This document shows, in pieces, positions 1 to 10,720 of a stretch of 64,000 nt of DNA. The DNA comes from Acanthococcus lagerstroemiae (taxonomy: Eukaryota > Arthropoda > Insecta > Hemiptera > Eriococcidae). Location: NCBI GenBank assembly GCA_031841125.1, contig CM063114.1:46769574-46833573 (forward strand). The letters are read 5' to 3'. A program made the position numbers and the translations under genes. Under the pieces are notes generated by a model, which was not told the DNA's origin, did not search any database, and saw only the letters and a program-made list of their open reading frames with translations. How positions within the stretch are numbered: position 1 is the first letter of the stretch; each line of letters starts with the position of its first letter.

Positions 1-959
1 ACCACAATCAAAAACTCAGTGCCAGTTACCCACCTGAAATCTAAAAACTGCAGAGGCAGGTTTGCTACGTCTACTGATAGATTGCAGACACGCAAAAAAG
101 CATAAATGTTTGGGGGCGCTCCGAAGATTCCAAAACTGTAGTACAAATTGCCCCTTAGTTGGCAAAATCAGATAAACAGTTAGCAAAATTTCGAAATTTC
201 TTTCAATTTTTTTGGTTTTTTATTTCAAAAATATATGTTGATAGGCAAAATTGGCTTTTCAACTAATTAAAATTTTCAATTTACTAAAAGTACCCCCCTC
301 CCCTCCGCAATGATTTGAAATAGTAGAAGAGAAGGTGAATTAATAAGAGAGCCAGTAGGCAAAATTTAAAATATTGTTGGCATAATTTATTTTGCCTGGC
401 GGCCTGGCGTTAATTTGAAATTCTAGTTTGAAGCTGGAGCAACCATTTTTCTCAATAGTTTAGAAATTTTAAAGAGTTATTGAATTCGAATTTTTCGGTT
501 GGTATCTCCTAATTTAGGTTTTAGAACCATCCTCCCCTTCATAATTTGAAATTGTAGATGAGTTGGTAAATTTAGGAGCTGTAGTTAGCAAAATTACGAG
601 TATTGCAAACTTTATTTTTTCTTACTTAACGTTTATTTTGAAATTTTAGTTTCAAGTTGAAAGACCTACCCCTACCAATAGCTTAAAAACTTGAGAATTG
701 TTAAATTTAGATTTTTTTGCTCGCCATGAAAATTTTAGTTTTCAGAGAAATAATACAGTTTCCCTCCTTCTTCTCCTTACCATAATTTGTAATTCTGTAA
801 GAGTGGATGCATTTGAGAGATGAATTGAAAATGTTGAAAATCTCATCTTTCTTCTTCAAGATATGTTTTACTTGACGATTTTGAAATTTTAGTGTTCAGT
901 TGTAACCAACACTTCTCTCCACAATTCATAATTTAAAAATTTTCAAAATTTGTTACATT

Positions 960-1212
960 TAGCTACCTGTGGACTTGTGCGCTCCTCAACCCCCGCTCTG
1001 CCCTTACTCTGGTGTCTGTCTCCACCTCCCTCTTTCTGTCATATTTTCCTTCTTCTTTATCCCACACCCTTGATTTGAACAGTATTTTTTGAATTTTGTT
1101 TTTAAAAATTATTATATTGTACCTAGTACCTACATCCCTCTGTGTCAATGGGACCCTCGGGCACCTGTTGGAGGAAGACTCAAATATAAATAAATTTAAA
1201 AAATAAAATAAA
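960..1212 (+). mobile_element. CR1/Jockey-like LINE 3' UTR fragment
   Basis: The segment matches in order the 3' untranslated region of the minus-strand LINE at 22040-22820: a C/T-rich block (ccccgctctg, ctggtgtctgtctcc), cttcttctttatccc, attatattgta, then gtcaatgggaccctc, cctgttgg and gactcaaatataaa, ending in an A-rich tail (aaaataaaataaat). It interrupts the surrounding tandem array, as expected for a strongly 5'-truncated insertion. Confidence 0.7.
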
Positions 1213-1329
1213 TAGTTTTATATTTTGCTCGACGATCTCGAAATTTTAGTTTTTAGTTAAAACCTTTTACTCCTCCATAATTATAAATTGTTGAACAATT
1301 AAAACCTTAAGTGTGAAAATAACCTCAAA

Positions 1330-1795
1330 GTCCTTTTTGACTTGAATGACAGACTGAGCTATGTCCACTGCTCAGATGGATGAACTACCTGCTTGTTCTC
1401 GTTCTCAGATGATGACTTGATAAAATGAGCTGCAATGTTTTTGCAGAATGACTGCGGAATATAGCTCAATCTGTCATTTAAGTCAAAAAATCAAAACCTA
1501 CTCTGGTTGTTTTTACAATTGGGATTTCAAGCGAGAAGCGCACCTACAAAGTGACCTAACTGTAAAATTACGATTTCACGAGTTTTTGTTTTCAACACGA
1601 TGTCTGGCCGCGCAGGGGCATATACTTTGCACAAACAAAAACGAAAAATTTTTCTTGAGGGTTGAACCTATTGATACCCACCTTTAAAAACTCCGTTATC
1701 TACTTTACTGTTTTGCTGATAAAGTGTTTTGCTTATTTTTTCTCGAAACTAAAATTTTGCCATTAAGTCACTTTGGAAGTGTGCTCCTCGATTGG
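1330..1795. repeat. Insertion with two inverted-repeat pairs
   Basis: It interrupts the ~120-bp array. The first pair has ~28-bp arms: tttttgacttgaatgacaga at 1334 and its complement ending tctgtcatttaagtcaaaaa near 1488. The second pair has arms at about 1530-1580 (cacctacaaagtgacctaac) and 1742-1790 (ttaagtcactttggaagtgt). The family is unknown; a degraded fold-back or a cluster of small inverted-repeat elements would fit. The 79-codon frame inside is probably chance. Confidence 0.5.
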
Positions 1796-2305
1796 TACAT
1801 TTAGAAGCTATGGTTGGCAAAATGACAAGTAGTACAAGAGCTTCATTTTTTTCTTGTTTAACGTTTATTTCGAAGTTTCAGTTACAAATTAGGAAAACCT
1901 CCCCTCTCAAAACTTTTTAATCTTTTAAGAGTCACTGCCTCACCCTTGTCCCAATTTGTAATTCTAGGGGAGTTGGTAATTTTAGGAGATGAATCAAAAA
2001 TTTTGCAATCCTCTTTTTTTCTCTCTTTCACGTCTACTTAGAAATTTTAGTTGTCATTGAACCTCCAATAACTTGGAATTGTAAAAGAGTTGGTAGACGT
2101 AGAAGCTATCGTGTTAGCGAAATAATTGAAAAAGTAGATATACTTTTTTGGTTTGACAATTTTGAAATTTTAGTGTTCATTTGGAAAAAACAACTGATCC
2201 ACAACTCATAATTTAAAATTAAGAATTGTTAAATTTAGTTTTTCGTTTTATCCGACGATCGTGAAATTTGCAGCTTTCGGTAAAAAAAATACACCCCTCC
2301 CCCCA

Positions 2306-3458
2306 CCATGATTTGTAAGTCCAGAAGAGGTGTCATATATAAGAAGTGACCTAAAAATGTTGAAAATCTCATCTTTGTTTTTTAAGAGATATTTTTGGCC
2401 CGATGATTTTGATTTTAGTGTTCAGATGGAACAAACACCACTCTCCACAATTCATAATTCAAAATTGTTCAAAAATTGTTACATTCGGGTTTTTATTATG
2501 CTCAACGATCTCGAAATTTCATTAGAACCTCCCCCTTCATCATAATTTGAAATTGTAAAACAGTAATTGGTAAATTTAGGGCTGCAGTTAGCAAAATAAA
2601 TTATAAGTGTTGCAAGAGCTTCATTTATTCGTGTTGAACGTTTATTTCGAAATTTTAGTGACAAGTTAATAAAACTACCCCTCGCAAAAAATTTTAATCT
2701 TCTAAGAGTCGTTGCTCCACCCTCGCCATAATATGTAATTATTCTAGAAGAGTTGGTAAATTTAGGAGATAAACTAACATTTGTAAGCCGCATTGTTTTG
2801 TTCAACGTTTATTTAGAAATGTTAGTTTTCAGTTGGAACCCCTTCCCCCTCCTCCACAACTTGATAGTAGTCTTAGAAGCTATCGTTAGCGAAATTGAAA
2901 AAGGTGCAATACTTTTTTGGTTTGATGATTTCGAAATTTTTGTGTTCAGTTGAAAAAAACACTCTGTCCAAAAGCCATAATTTGAAAATATAGGAGAACT
3001 GCTACATTTAGTTTTTTATTTTGCTCGACGATCTTGGAATTTCAGGTAACGAAAAAACGTGATGAGATAGAAGAAACATATTACAATTAGTGTTGGAAGA
3101 ATGAACAAGAACGAGAAGAAAACAGGCATGTTCTCGTTCTCAGAACGAGAATGAGAACGGGAAACGAGAACAGGATCAGGTTGGGAACGAGAACCAGGAA
3201 CATGAACGAGAACTATGCAGTTAGAGAAGAACAAACGAGAACAGGAACAAGTTGATATTTGCGTTCTTCTAACACCTTTGTAGCAGGTGCAAAAGGTAAA
3301 ATTCTGAAAGCTGAAAACTAATTATATATTTTATAAATGGAACAAGCGAGGTCCGGGGGACCTGGCAATAGGGTGTTTGCAAATTCTTATTTATTTGTGA
3401 CGGGATGCGTGAAAAGGGCCCTTGTGGTGATCTTGAAAATTTCGAGTTTGCAAATACA
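2306..3458 (+). repeat. Duplicated 1.15-kb segment, copy A
   Basis: This segment is repeated at 16822-17960 in the same orientation with high identity. It includes the end of the ~120-bp array, a small element full of gaacgag, and the left half of the palindromic element at 3396-3633. Copy A continues past the duplicated boundary into the rest of that palindrome, so A is probably the source and B the derived copy. Confidence 0.85.
3089..3278. mobile_element. MITE-like element rich in gaacgag, copy 1
   Basis: The ends are inverted (tagtgttggaagaatg at 3089; gcgttcttctaacac near 3278). The inside is packed with variants of gaacgagaac, including the palindrome ttctcgttctcagaacgaga. Related copies lie at 4572-4797 and 17596-17785. 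Repeated subterminal motifs of this kind are typical of hAT-type non-autonomous elements, where they bind transposase, but I see no 8-bp target duplication, so the superfamily is inferred. Confidence 0.55.
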
Positions 3459-3633
3459 GTATCACTGATTTGGCAAGGTCTACAGAATTTGAGGTTGCTT
3501 CCACACTTATCAGATCTCCGGGCTCTGTAATGCGGTATTCTTTAGTCTGCATACCTTGGAAATCAGTGGTACTGGACTTGCAAACTCAAAATTTTTAATC
3601 ACCACAATGGCCCTTTTCACGCAACGCGTCACA
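3396..3633. mobile_element. Palindromic MITE with TTTATT duplication
   Basis: The two halves are inverted copies: tgtgacgggatgcgtgaaaa on the left and ttttcacgcaacgcgtcaca on the right, with matching inner blocks (gggcccttgtggtgat / atcaccacaatggccc, gagtttgcaaat / tgcaaactc, cactgattt / aaatcagtg). Direct TTTATT lies on both sides and may be the target duplication. Only the left half is present in the duplicated copy at 17.9 kb. Confidence 0.65.
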
Positions 3634-3639
3634 TTTATT

Positions 3640-4571
3640 ATAAATTGAAACACTTCAAAATGCGATACCTAACACAGCAAAAACCCTAGACACTACACAC
3701 ATCATGGAAGTTCAAGGCTTCAAACTGTGAAGCTGCAGACTGCAATCACGCAGCAGACTTTGAACAACACTGAACATACTAGAATACATTTCCATTTTCT
3801 GTTTAATTCGTTTCAAGTGGCAAGCAGAAATCAAACACACTACCTTTACAAGACAAATAAATTCAAAGGAGATACATCCACGGAATTTCAAAACTCATGA
3901 GTTTCAATGAATATGAACTGATATCTGCTGATAACAATTCAAAGAGGGACAGGAATTTTGTTTTGATTCAAATGAACGATGAATTTTACTTTAATTCAAA
4001 TAAAGTTGTGTTCTTGTTTCCGAAAACGCACACTAATGTGTTCTCACTCCTCATTACAATGTTTATAAGACACAAAGACATTAGCTCCACTCCTGGTCAC
4101 ACAACGCGTGAAATATTTGTAAACCGTTTGAATGCGAGAAAGATGATTTTTCATTTCAAAAACAAAACGTGATCTGCCAATTATTTATTCACGTTTTTCA
4201 TTAACTCCGCTACTCAATTACAATAGAAGTTCAAATTTGTGGTTGAAGACATGTTGATGGTTTTGGATGATTCGCCATTCCTGATAACAAAAAGATGAAA
4301 GTAAATAGTCAAATAAGAAACAAAATATTCGTAAAAGACCTGAAACAGAATACCAAAATTACCACTTAATACTGCTAACATATTTATGAGACATAATTCA
4401 TATCGCATTATTCCTTGGAAAATTTCCTGATAAGTGTACCACAGAATGTTGCATGTACTTGGTTCAGTCCAAATACATTATGTGCTAATTCAACTGAGAA
4501 CCCATTTCATACAAACAAACAATACACTTACCTCTTCTAAATTCAGTTAATGTTCTCACTTTATTACAGTA
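3640..4571. other. No recognised feature
   Basis: AT-rich single-copy-looking sequence. A frame at 3897-4172 (91 codons) has no recognised domain and no splice or promoter context that would support it. Confidence 0.5.
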
Positions 4572-4797
4572 CTGCACTAGTGATGGAAGCACACATGAAA
4601 ACGAGAAGAAGAACGGCATGCTCTCTTTCTCAGAATGAGAGAACAAGAATATGGAAATGGGAACAAGAATGAGAATGGGAACGGGAACGTTGGTAATTTT
4701 AAAGTTAGGAGAACAAAGAACATGAATGAGAACCATGCAGTTAGGGAAGAACGACCGAGAACGAGAACAATGATTTTGGCATTCTTCCATCACTGAT
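4572..4797. mobile_element. MITE-like element rich in gaacgag, copy 2
   Basis: The ends are inverted (agtgatggaag at 4578; cttccatcact near 4793). The inside carries diverged gaacgaga / gaatgagaa motifs plus the accatgcagttag block shared with copy 1. It is more diverged than copies 1 and 3, suggesting an older insertion of the same family. Confidence 0.55.
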
Positions 4798-4799
4798 CT

Positions 4800-5692
4800 A
4801 CAATATACCTATTGAACTCTACTACAGTTGAAAAATCTAAATCAACAGAAACTGTGTTTCAAATTGTTCCTCAACAATAGTCCGATTCTGTGTCTGTTTC
4901 TGTATATGTCTTAAAATTATGCTATTTTGAAATCATCTTTTAACTAAGACATTTGGTTTCGCACAATATCGTCTTTATTATGCAAGGGGAGAGGGTTTCC
5001 AGGTGTAGAGCTGTCTTGGGGGGTAAAATTCATAGAAAGTGCGATTTGGATGTTCAGTATTCTGTGTTTCTCGACGCAGCCAAATAAAAATTCGGTTACC
5101 ATTAATCACGTTACAAGTCACTCGACTGGCCGGCTATACATTTTTCTTACTCGGGTACATGTTTCGAGTCATTCGACCTTATACTTGATTAAATTTACAC
5201 CCAAACCCTGAATAATGTCGAGCGCTGAAAGATTTAAGGTTTCTTCGACGTTTCGGCGTACACGATCCGCGCGTGAATAAATTTCAGGTCAAATATTCCC
5301 AGCTCGTGTACGAGTTCTCTTCTCTCGGACCGATACGTTCATACGTAAAAGATTAAGAACAATTTTTCATTATCGAGGGCGTACATTTCTAATTGTTCGA
5401 CTTTTCTGGCGCGAATCTGCTCGGTATTTTCTTTCGGTCCAGAGGGCGCACCGTGGAAAATTACCGAACCCCATACAAAATTTGCGCCGCTAGTTTCGGG
5501 TATCGTGCTTCCTATTTTTCCCTCGTGTACCTTCGTGTCCGGAGATTGATTCTTCTTCTTTGGCTTTGCATTGGTTATTGTCTCGCAATGGCGTGTCTGT
5601 TGTACGCGCCTAATGTGATTCGTTCATTTTACGCTACTTATGGCAGGTACGATGAGAATACCCGCCAACTTGAACAGTTTTTCTTTTCTTTT

Positions 5693-5736
<44 letters not shown>

Positions 5737-5980
5737 AACCAGGAAATGTACGATATATTACCGGAAAAATAACGAGAAAATTTGAATAATAACGTCATCT
5801 GTCAGTCTTGTGTGTTTTCGTTGTAAATTTTTTTTTGGAATACACTCGGCGCAACACCGAGAAGTCGAGGTATTGACGTGCTTTGAAAAATTATCAAATA
5901 TGTTCGACGGCTTTGTCGTTGTTGTACAGATATTCGTGCCCCGCAAAAGGCCTGACGCTAAAGAAGGGTGCTAAGCCTAA
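4800..5980. other. CpG-containing unique sequence, no gene recognised
   Basis: From about 5070 the sequence is richer in CpG and less repetitive than its surroundings, so it may be host intergenic or non-coding exon sequence. The longest frame (5393-5785) is tyrosine- and leucine-rich and runs into a CT microsatellite; I do not accept it as a gene. Confidence 0.4.
5699..5731. repeat. (CT)n microsatellite
   Basis: An uninterrupted run of about 16 CT dinucleotides. Confidence 0.95.
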
Positions 5981-5982
5981 TA

Positions 5983-6097
5983 CAGTAAAACCTCGTTAAG
6001 AGCAAACTCAAAGGAAGACTAATTCTTTTGCAGTTAGCGAATTTTTCAAGTAACGAGTTGTGCCCATAGCGAGGTTCGAAAAAAAAAAAGGTTACTG
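5983..6097. mobile_element. pogo/Tc1-like MITE, degraded
   Basis: It begins cagtaaaacctcgttaagag after a TA dinucleotide. The right side has atagcgaggtt and then ggttactg before ttA. CAGTAAAACCTCGTTA is a terminal inverted repeat common in pogo/Tigger-like elements. The right end is damaged by an A run, so the boundary is approximate. Confidence 0.5.
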
Positions 6098-6133
6098 TTA
6101 TAAACATACGTGCTAGATTATGCAACACTTTTT

Positions 6134-6330
6134 CAGGGTGTCTACCAGATCAAAAGAATTAAGATCCATGACTTTTCTGTGACCTCAAGATTTTTTTCTT
6201 GGCCTCCCAAGATTTTCTTTTAAAACTGATGTGGATATAATTTTGCAGAGTTTATCATACCAAATTCAAAAGTTTAAAGAAAGTACCATATGCATATAAT
6301 GGCTCGTTGAAGAATCAATACTCTATAATG
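6134..6330. mobile_element. Fragment with CAGGGTGTCTAC terminus
   Basis: It starts cagggtgtctaccagatc, the same terminus as the complete small element at 39149-39541. The body (catgacttttctgtgacctc, cttggcctcccaagatttt) is typical of that type. I could not find the right end before the 6.4-kb repeats, so this is a partial copy. Confidence 0.45.
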
Positions 6331-6432
6331 CAATATGCACACAACAAAACGTTTTAATTTCTGTTTCTTTATATTTATGAATTTTTTCTCATTTGGTTCT
6401 ACTCACTAAGAACGGAACATTTAAAGAAAAGT

Positions 6433-6549
6433 AATAATGAGAGAGTAACAATGAACACTACTTCAAATCAAAAAACTAGAACAGATTCTTACTCATTTGG
6501 TTTTACACATGACTCAGAGATAATTCAGAGTAGAACTTTAAAGAAAAAT
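6433..6549 (+). repeat. 117-bp direct repeat, left copy
   Basis: Identical to 10130-10246 except for two substitutions (ctagaa/caagaa and acacat/acgcat). The pair brackets the SINE-bearing unit plus LINE A. It may be an unusually long target-site duplication made when that block inserted, or the trace of a segmental duplication. Confidence 0.9.
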
Positions 6550-6942
6550 AATGAAAGAGTAAATACACTATGGTGGATCGCGTCATTCATAGGCTCAAAA
6601 AAATTCGAATTTTTGAGCGCGAACTAGTTAAAAAGTTACTTTTGGTGTGAAAAAAAAAGTGTTTTAAATTTGTAAATTTCCCCTACGGGATTTTCTAACT
6701 AATAAGTTCTTTTCTGATTTTGCTCTCAATCCAAGCCCTGAGATCCGCCCTTTCGAGCATTACCTCAGAGACGTCGGGTAGGCTGTTAGGGCTGTCTTAG
6801 ACCGCTTCTCTTCTCGCCGAAAAACCTGCTCAGGTCGAAATGTAGCGAGTTGCTACGTAGGCTCGAACCTGGGACGTCCGGATTTCGAGTCTAGCGCGCT
6901 ATCCACTCGACCAACCAGACTCCTTAACTAATAAGTTATAAG
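6547..6942 (+). repeat. SINE-bearing composite unit, copy A
   Basis: Repeated nearly intact at 15107-15508. The first ~150 bp hold the near-palindrome gctcaaaaaaattcgaattt and a poly(A)-containing block; a SINE follows. The match stops sharply at both ends in both copies. Part of the first section (gaaaaaaaaaaaaagtgtt, cctacgggattt) recurs at about 34135-34200. Confidence 0.85.
6709..6924 (-). mobile_element. tRNA-derived SINE, copy 1
   Basis: On the minus strand the element starts aaggagtctggttggtcgag and carries A-box-like tggtcgagtggatagcgcgc and B-box-like aggttcgagcc at tRNA spacing, the internal RNA polymerase III promoter of a tRNA-derived SINE. A unique body follows (cgaaagggcggat, gagagcaaaatcag). 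A perfect 13-bp target duplication, taactaataagtt, lies at 6696-6708 and 6925-6937. Related copies are at 15275-15490, 20385-20578 and, partially, 45117-45172. Confidence 0.85.
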
Positions 6943-7043
6943 AGAGTGTCCCTCAATCGGGGTAGCAGGCTCCGTGGGGGATCTTGCCATGCATCAATCT
7001 ACCATTTCCAACTAATTCAAAGAAAAATTTGGAGGGATCGTGA

Positions 7044-7937
7044 CGTTCGCAGGGCAACCAACTTGGCAAAATTGGTGAAACTAAAATTAATAAAAAAGTC
7101 GAAAAATCTGGGAAAATTGTAAAACCAAAAATTGAAAAATTAAAAATTTTGCATTTTAACTGCCAAGGCTTGGCAAGTGAAGATCGAATGATTGAATTCG
7201 AGGCTGCTGTATCAAAAATTAATTGGAACATTATTGGCCTATCAGAAACTAAGAGGCTCGGCGATACCTTGTATAAAAGAAAAGGAGGGAATCTATTTTA
7301 CAATTATGGAAGCTCAAGAGGTTATAGGGGGGTTGGATTTTTTGTTAGAGGTAACATGGAGCCACGCGTAATCGAATTTAAAGGAATCTCGGAAAGAATT
7401 GCCGTTTTGAAGATTAGGTGGGGAGAGGGCAAAATTTTAACAATAGTTCAAGTTTACGCTCCTACTAGTACGCACCCAGAAGAAATAACTCTGGAATTTT
7501 ATGACAAGCTGGATAGGATAATAGAGGAAGAGAAAGGAGATCTCAATCTTGTGATGGGCAACTTAAACGCAAAAGTGAGCATGGACCTGCCCCTCTCCAT
7601 CAGTATTGGGGATTTCCGCATAGGCCTCTCGAATACGAGTGGCGATAAGCTAGTGCATTTGGCTCTGACGAATAATCTTAAAATTGCCAACACCTTTTTC
7701 GACAAACCTGTTAATAAAAGATGGACTTGACGAGCCCCGAATGATTCTATTAAAAACGAAATTGACCACGCACTAATAGATGACATAAGAGTAATCGAAC
7801 ACTTAGAAATCTTGAATAAATTTAATTCTTCCTCAGACCACAGAATCGCAAGGCTATCGATTAAACTACCCATCAAAACTAAATATAAACCAGCTATATG
7901 CAGGCCCAAGTTTACAATTTCGATCTATAAAATAGAA
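7044..7937 (+). pseudogene. LINE A ORF2, endonuclease domain (broken)
   Basis: Apurinic-type endonuclease that would nick target DNA to prime reverse transcription. Visible motifs in order: LHFNCQGLA (first catalytic Asn), GLSETKR (catalytic Glu), VQVYAPT, MGNLNAKV, NEIDHALID and SSSDHR (final Asp-His). Two defects stand out: the GD of the usual GDxNA motif is GN here (about 7556), removing a catalytic aspartate, and a TGA at 7728-7730 follows RWT, where related proteins read RWTW. The frame is open from about 7044 without a clear ATG, as expected for a copy that lost its 5' end. Confidence 0.9.
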
Positions 7938-8008
7938 TAAGCTAACAATTCACTAAATTCTTAGCTAAACCACAAAAACAAGTATAACCTAGATAGCATA
8001 CGAGAACT

Positions 8009-9979
8009 CTATGACAAAATAGTGAGTGATTTGGAATCGGTGGCCAAGGAAGTGGGGAGAAGGGAGAGAATCCCAAAAACTGATAGCAAACTCAAGGCAA
8101 AAACTAAGGACTGGATTGCAAAAAGAGTCAAGCTGAAGTCAAAACCAGGTAAAACAGTAGCCGAAAAAACAGAACTTTCGGTACTTAACAAACTTGTCAA
8201 AAAAGAAATTAGGAAAGATATCCAGGACTTCGACTTCAGATTGGCTCAGGAGATTGTCGAAGAATCATGGTCGACCAAGAAGGTCAAAAAAGCTCTCTCG
8301 AAAGGCAGGAGCCTATTCCCATACGTTAGTTCTCTGGAAGGCGGATCCAAACTTTATGGCAGATCAGAAATTATTAATGAAGCGACAACATTTTACTCAA
8401 ACCTCTATGCGTGCACGAACGGGGAAGAAAGTATGTATGATCTACCTGACAACGAGGATGGTATACCAACTGAGGACTTTCCAGAGATAACGAAGGAAGA
8501 GGTGCTAATAATTTTAGGTAAACTGAAAAGTACAAAAGTAGTAGGCCTTGATCAAATAGAAAATCACATCCTAAAACCGTTGGCACCCTCTCTTGCACCA
8601 GCTCTGGCCTCTCTTTTCAACCAGATTATCTACCAAGGAATTATTCCGAGCCAATGGTATATTTCAGAGATCATTCTTCTACATAAGAAGGGCGATAGGG
8701 GGAACCTTAACAACTATAGACCGATAAGTCTTACATCCAACATGAGCAAAGTCTTTTTAAAAATAATAAAAATCAGAATTCTTGGTACCCTTGATTTTCA
8801 ACAACCAGTAGACCAAGCGGGTTTCCGTCAAGGTTTCTCCACCGTGGATCATATTCTAGCAATTAATCTTCTAACTGGAAAATCAAAAGAATACAATTTC
8901 CCAATCCACTTTCTTTTCATAGATTTCCAAAAAGCCTTCGATTCCATATACCACTCAGCAGTTTGGAATTCGCTCACTCAGCAGGGCGTAGAAAAAAAAG
9001 TGGTGAAAGTTCTCCAGCACTTGTACTCGAATTCGGAGGCCTATGTGAAATTAGATACGGCTGGCAAGAAATTTAAATTGCAAAGAGGTGTGAAGCAGGG
9101 AGACCCCTCTCTCCCAACCTATTTAACTGTGTCCTCGAGTCAATATTCAGAACTCTGAACTGGGAAGGAAAGAGGGTGAAAGTTAATGGTTGGTGGCTGC
9201 TAAATAACCTTCGCTTCGCGGACGATATAGTTTTGATTGGAAACAACATCTCGGAATTAAAAACGATGGCATCTGAATTGTTCGAGGCATGTAGACGAGT
9301 GGGCTTAAATGCAAATTTAGAAAAGACGAAACTCATGTCGAAGGACGAAGGAAGGTTTAATCTGGGTGGCCACGAAATTGAAAAGGTAAACGAATACAAA
9401 TATGCAGGGCAAATTGTATCTCTAGAGGGCAAATCAAGAGAAGAAATTAGATCTCGAATTGCGAACGCCTGGAAACATTTTTGGAACCACAAACATATCC
9501 TAAAAAGCAAAATGAAAAATAGTACAAAAACAAAAATTCTGGAATCATGTATACTCCCCACCTTGCTCTATGGCGCACAATCATGGGCCCTCACTAACCA
9601 ACTAACAAAAAATATCGTAAACACCTTTAACAGAATGTTAAGAAGCATTCTCAAAATTAAAATCTCGGACAAAGTTAGCCAAGAGGGAATTAGGAAAAGA
9701 TCAGGAGCAAAAAGATCTCTCCGGCAATTTACAAATTTAAACTGAATTACGCGGGGCATCTAATCAGAGGGAAAGACAACTGGACCAAAAGATTAGTGGA
9801 ATGGACTCCATGGGACCTGGTAAGGAATATAGGGCGTCCGACAACCAGATGGCGAGACCTCATGGTTAAAAACTTTGGAATTCTGTGATCAAGATCTGCA
9901 AAAAATCGAATTAGCTGGAAAAAAATTGGTAGAAGCCTATGCCCGGAGACGGGCGGACAGGGAGGATTAGCGACCTGTC
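8009..9979 (+). pseudogene. LINE A ORF2, reverse transcriptase (broken)
   Basis: Would copy element RNA into DNA at the nicked target. Motifs: NNYRPISLT near 8710, FRQGFSTVDHI near 8825, motif A LFIDFQKAFDS near 8915-8945, motif B RGVKQGDP near 9085-9105, and motif C RFADD at about 9212-9226 with both aspartates kept. The reading frame slips just after QGDP (about 9105, consistent with one lost base) and again near 9720; in the new frame the C-terminal YAGHLIRG ... GRPTTRWRD and EAYARRRAD blocks continue to about 9969. Except for the slips the domain is nearly complete, so the copy is fairly young compared with LINE B. Confidence 0.9.
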
Positions 9980-10129
9980 ACGTCGAACTACGTCATTCTG
10001 AGAGATGTTACTCCGTAAATCCGATGTACGATTGGTCAAGCTTATTGTTTATGCTTATAAGTTATGTAGAAACGGTCGCCGACGGTTTGCCGCCGTCCCC
10101 TGTACGGCTACAAATAAAATAAAATAAAA

Positions 10130-10246
10130 AATAATGAGAGAGTAACAATGAACACTACTTCAAATCAAAAAACAAGAACAGATTCTTACTCATTTGGTTT
10201 TACGCATGACTCAGAGATAATTCAGAGTAGAACTTTAAAGAAAAAT
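10130..10246 (+). repeat. 117-bp direct repeat, right copy
   Basis: Partner of 6433-6549 (two mismatches). It follows directly on the A-rich tail of LINE A, which is where a target-site duplication would sit. On its right it abuts the (GATT)n tail of a minus-strand LINE fragment. Confidence 0.9.
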
Positions 10247-10460
10247 ATCAATCAATCAATCAATCAATCCTTTTTTATTGGCAGTACTATCGTTAAATCT
10301 TTACAACTCGGTGTTTTAACACGTACGTTAATAAAACAAAAACAAAACCGTCGACATTTTTTTAGCGGTTATCGTTTGTTTCTTAACCGGATACTATGCG
10401 CTGACGACGGCGAGTTGTAGATAGTACCCCCGGCCCATAGAAGGCAACCCTACGGGCAAA
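10247..10460 (-). mobile_element. LINE 3' UTR fragment with (GATT)n tail
   Basis: Read on the minus strand, sequence ending ccaataaaaaaggattgatt runs into four to five GATT units, with an AATAAA-like signal just before the tail. A similar end (aataaaggccaatgattta, gattgatt) closes LINE D at 33205-33250. No coding part of this copy remains. Confidence 0.65.
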
Positions 10461-10720
10461 ATACCGCCGGGCGGAACGCGGGAGATAATGTGAGACCGAT
10501 GAAACCGCGCGATTTTTCAACTTACCAGAAAACGCGCGATTTTCAACGTATCAAAAAACGCCAAGTAACCAAGCGTTCTTTATATGAGAGCGTTTATGTG
10601 ACGTTTGTAAAACGCCTCTTTTCTAATGAATTTAAAAACGCTCCTTCCGATTGTTTCTTAAAAAAACGCCCTCACAAATAATTTTCAAAAGCGCTTCTTT
10701 TCAGTACTTTTTAAGAAAAA
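10461..10720. repeat. Sequence rich in AAAACGC motifs, block 1
   Basis: Many spaced occurrences of aaaacgc followed by c, t or g (for example near 10508, 10530, 10555, 10610, 10637, 10666). The same vocabulary reappears at 13230-13675 and just after 15509, suggesting one original region later split by insertions. I see no fixed period and no coding frame I trust. Confidence 0.5.

Larger units (their letters stand above)
170..3060. repeat. Degenerate ~120-bp tandem repeat array
   Basis: Two blocks alternate through this stretch: one close to gaaattttagtttcagttg (near 417, 640, 733, 883, 1240, 1875, 2042, 2164, 2410, 2649, 2816, 2934) and one close to cataatttgaaattgtag (near 310, 539, 780, 929, 1953, 2208, 2540, 2728, 2975), the latter often followed by agttggtaaatttagg. 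Spacing is usually 100-150 bp, so this is an old, diverged tandem array. Insertions interrupt it at about 960-1212 and 1330-1795. Part of it (from 2306) is copied at 16.8 kb. No open frame of note. Confidence 0.7.
6943..10129 (+). mobile_element. LINE A: 5'-truncated RTE-like non-LTR element
   Basis: A plus-strand LINE containing the end of the ORF1-ORF2 linker, a broken ORF2 (endonuclease then reverse transcriptase), a ~150-bp 3' UTR and an A-rich tail of aaat/aaaat units. The linker (tcaatcggggtag, ccgtgggggatc) resembles the one between ORF1 and ORF2 of LINE E at 58.85 kb, so this copy has lost ORF1. The clade call rests on endonuclease and C-terminal motifs (yaGH ... GRPTTRWRD ... EAYA) usual in insect RTE/BovB-like elements. 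Several stops and frameshifts make it inactive. Confidence 0.85.

Noticed and set aside
5393..5785. 130-codon frame as a gene
   Set aside because: It runs through a CT microsatellite, has no ATG-initiated recognised domain, and starts from a non-ATG codon.
6433..10246. The 117-bp direct repeats as LTRs
   Set aside because: The interior is a LINE with its own A-rich tail and a SINE unit; no primer-binding site or polypurine tract is seen.
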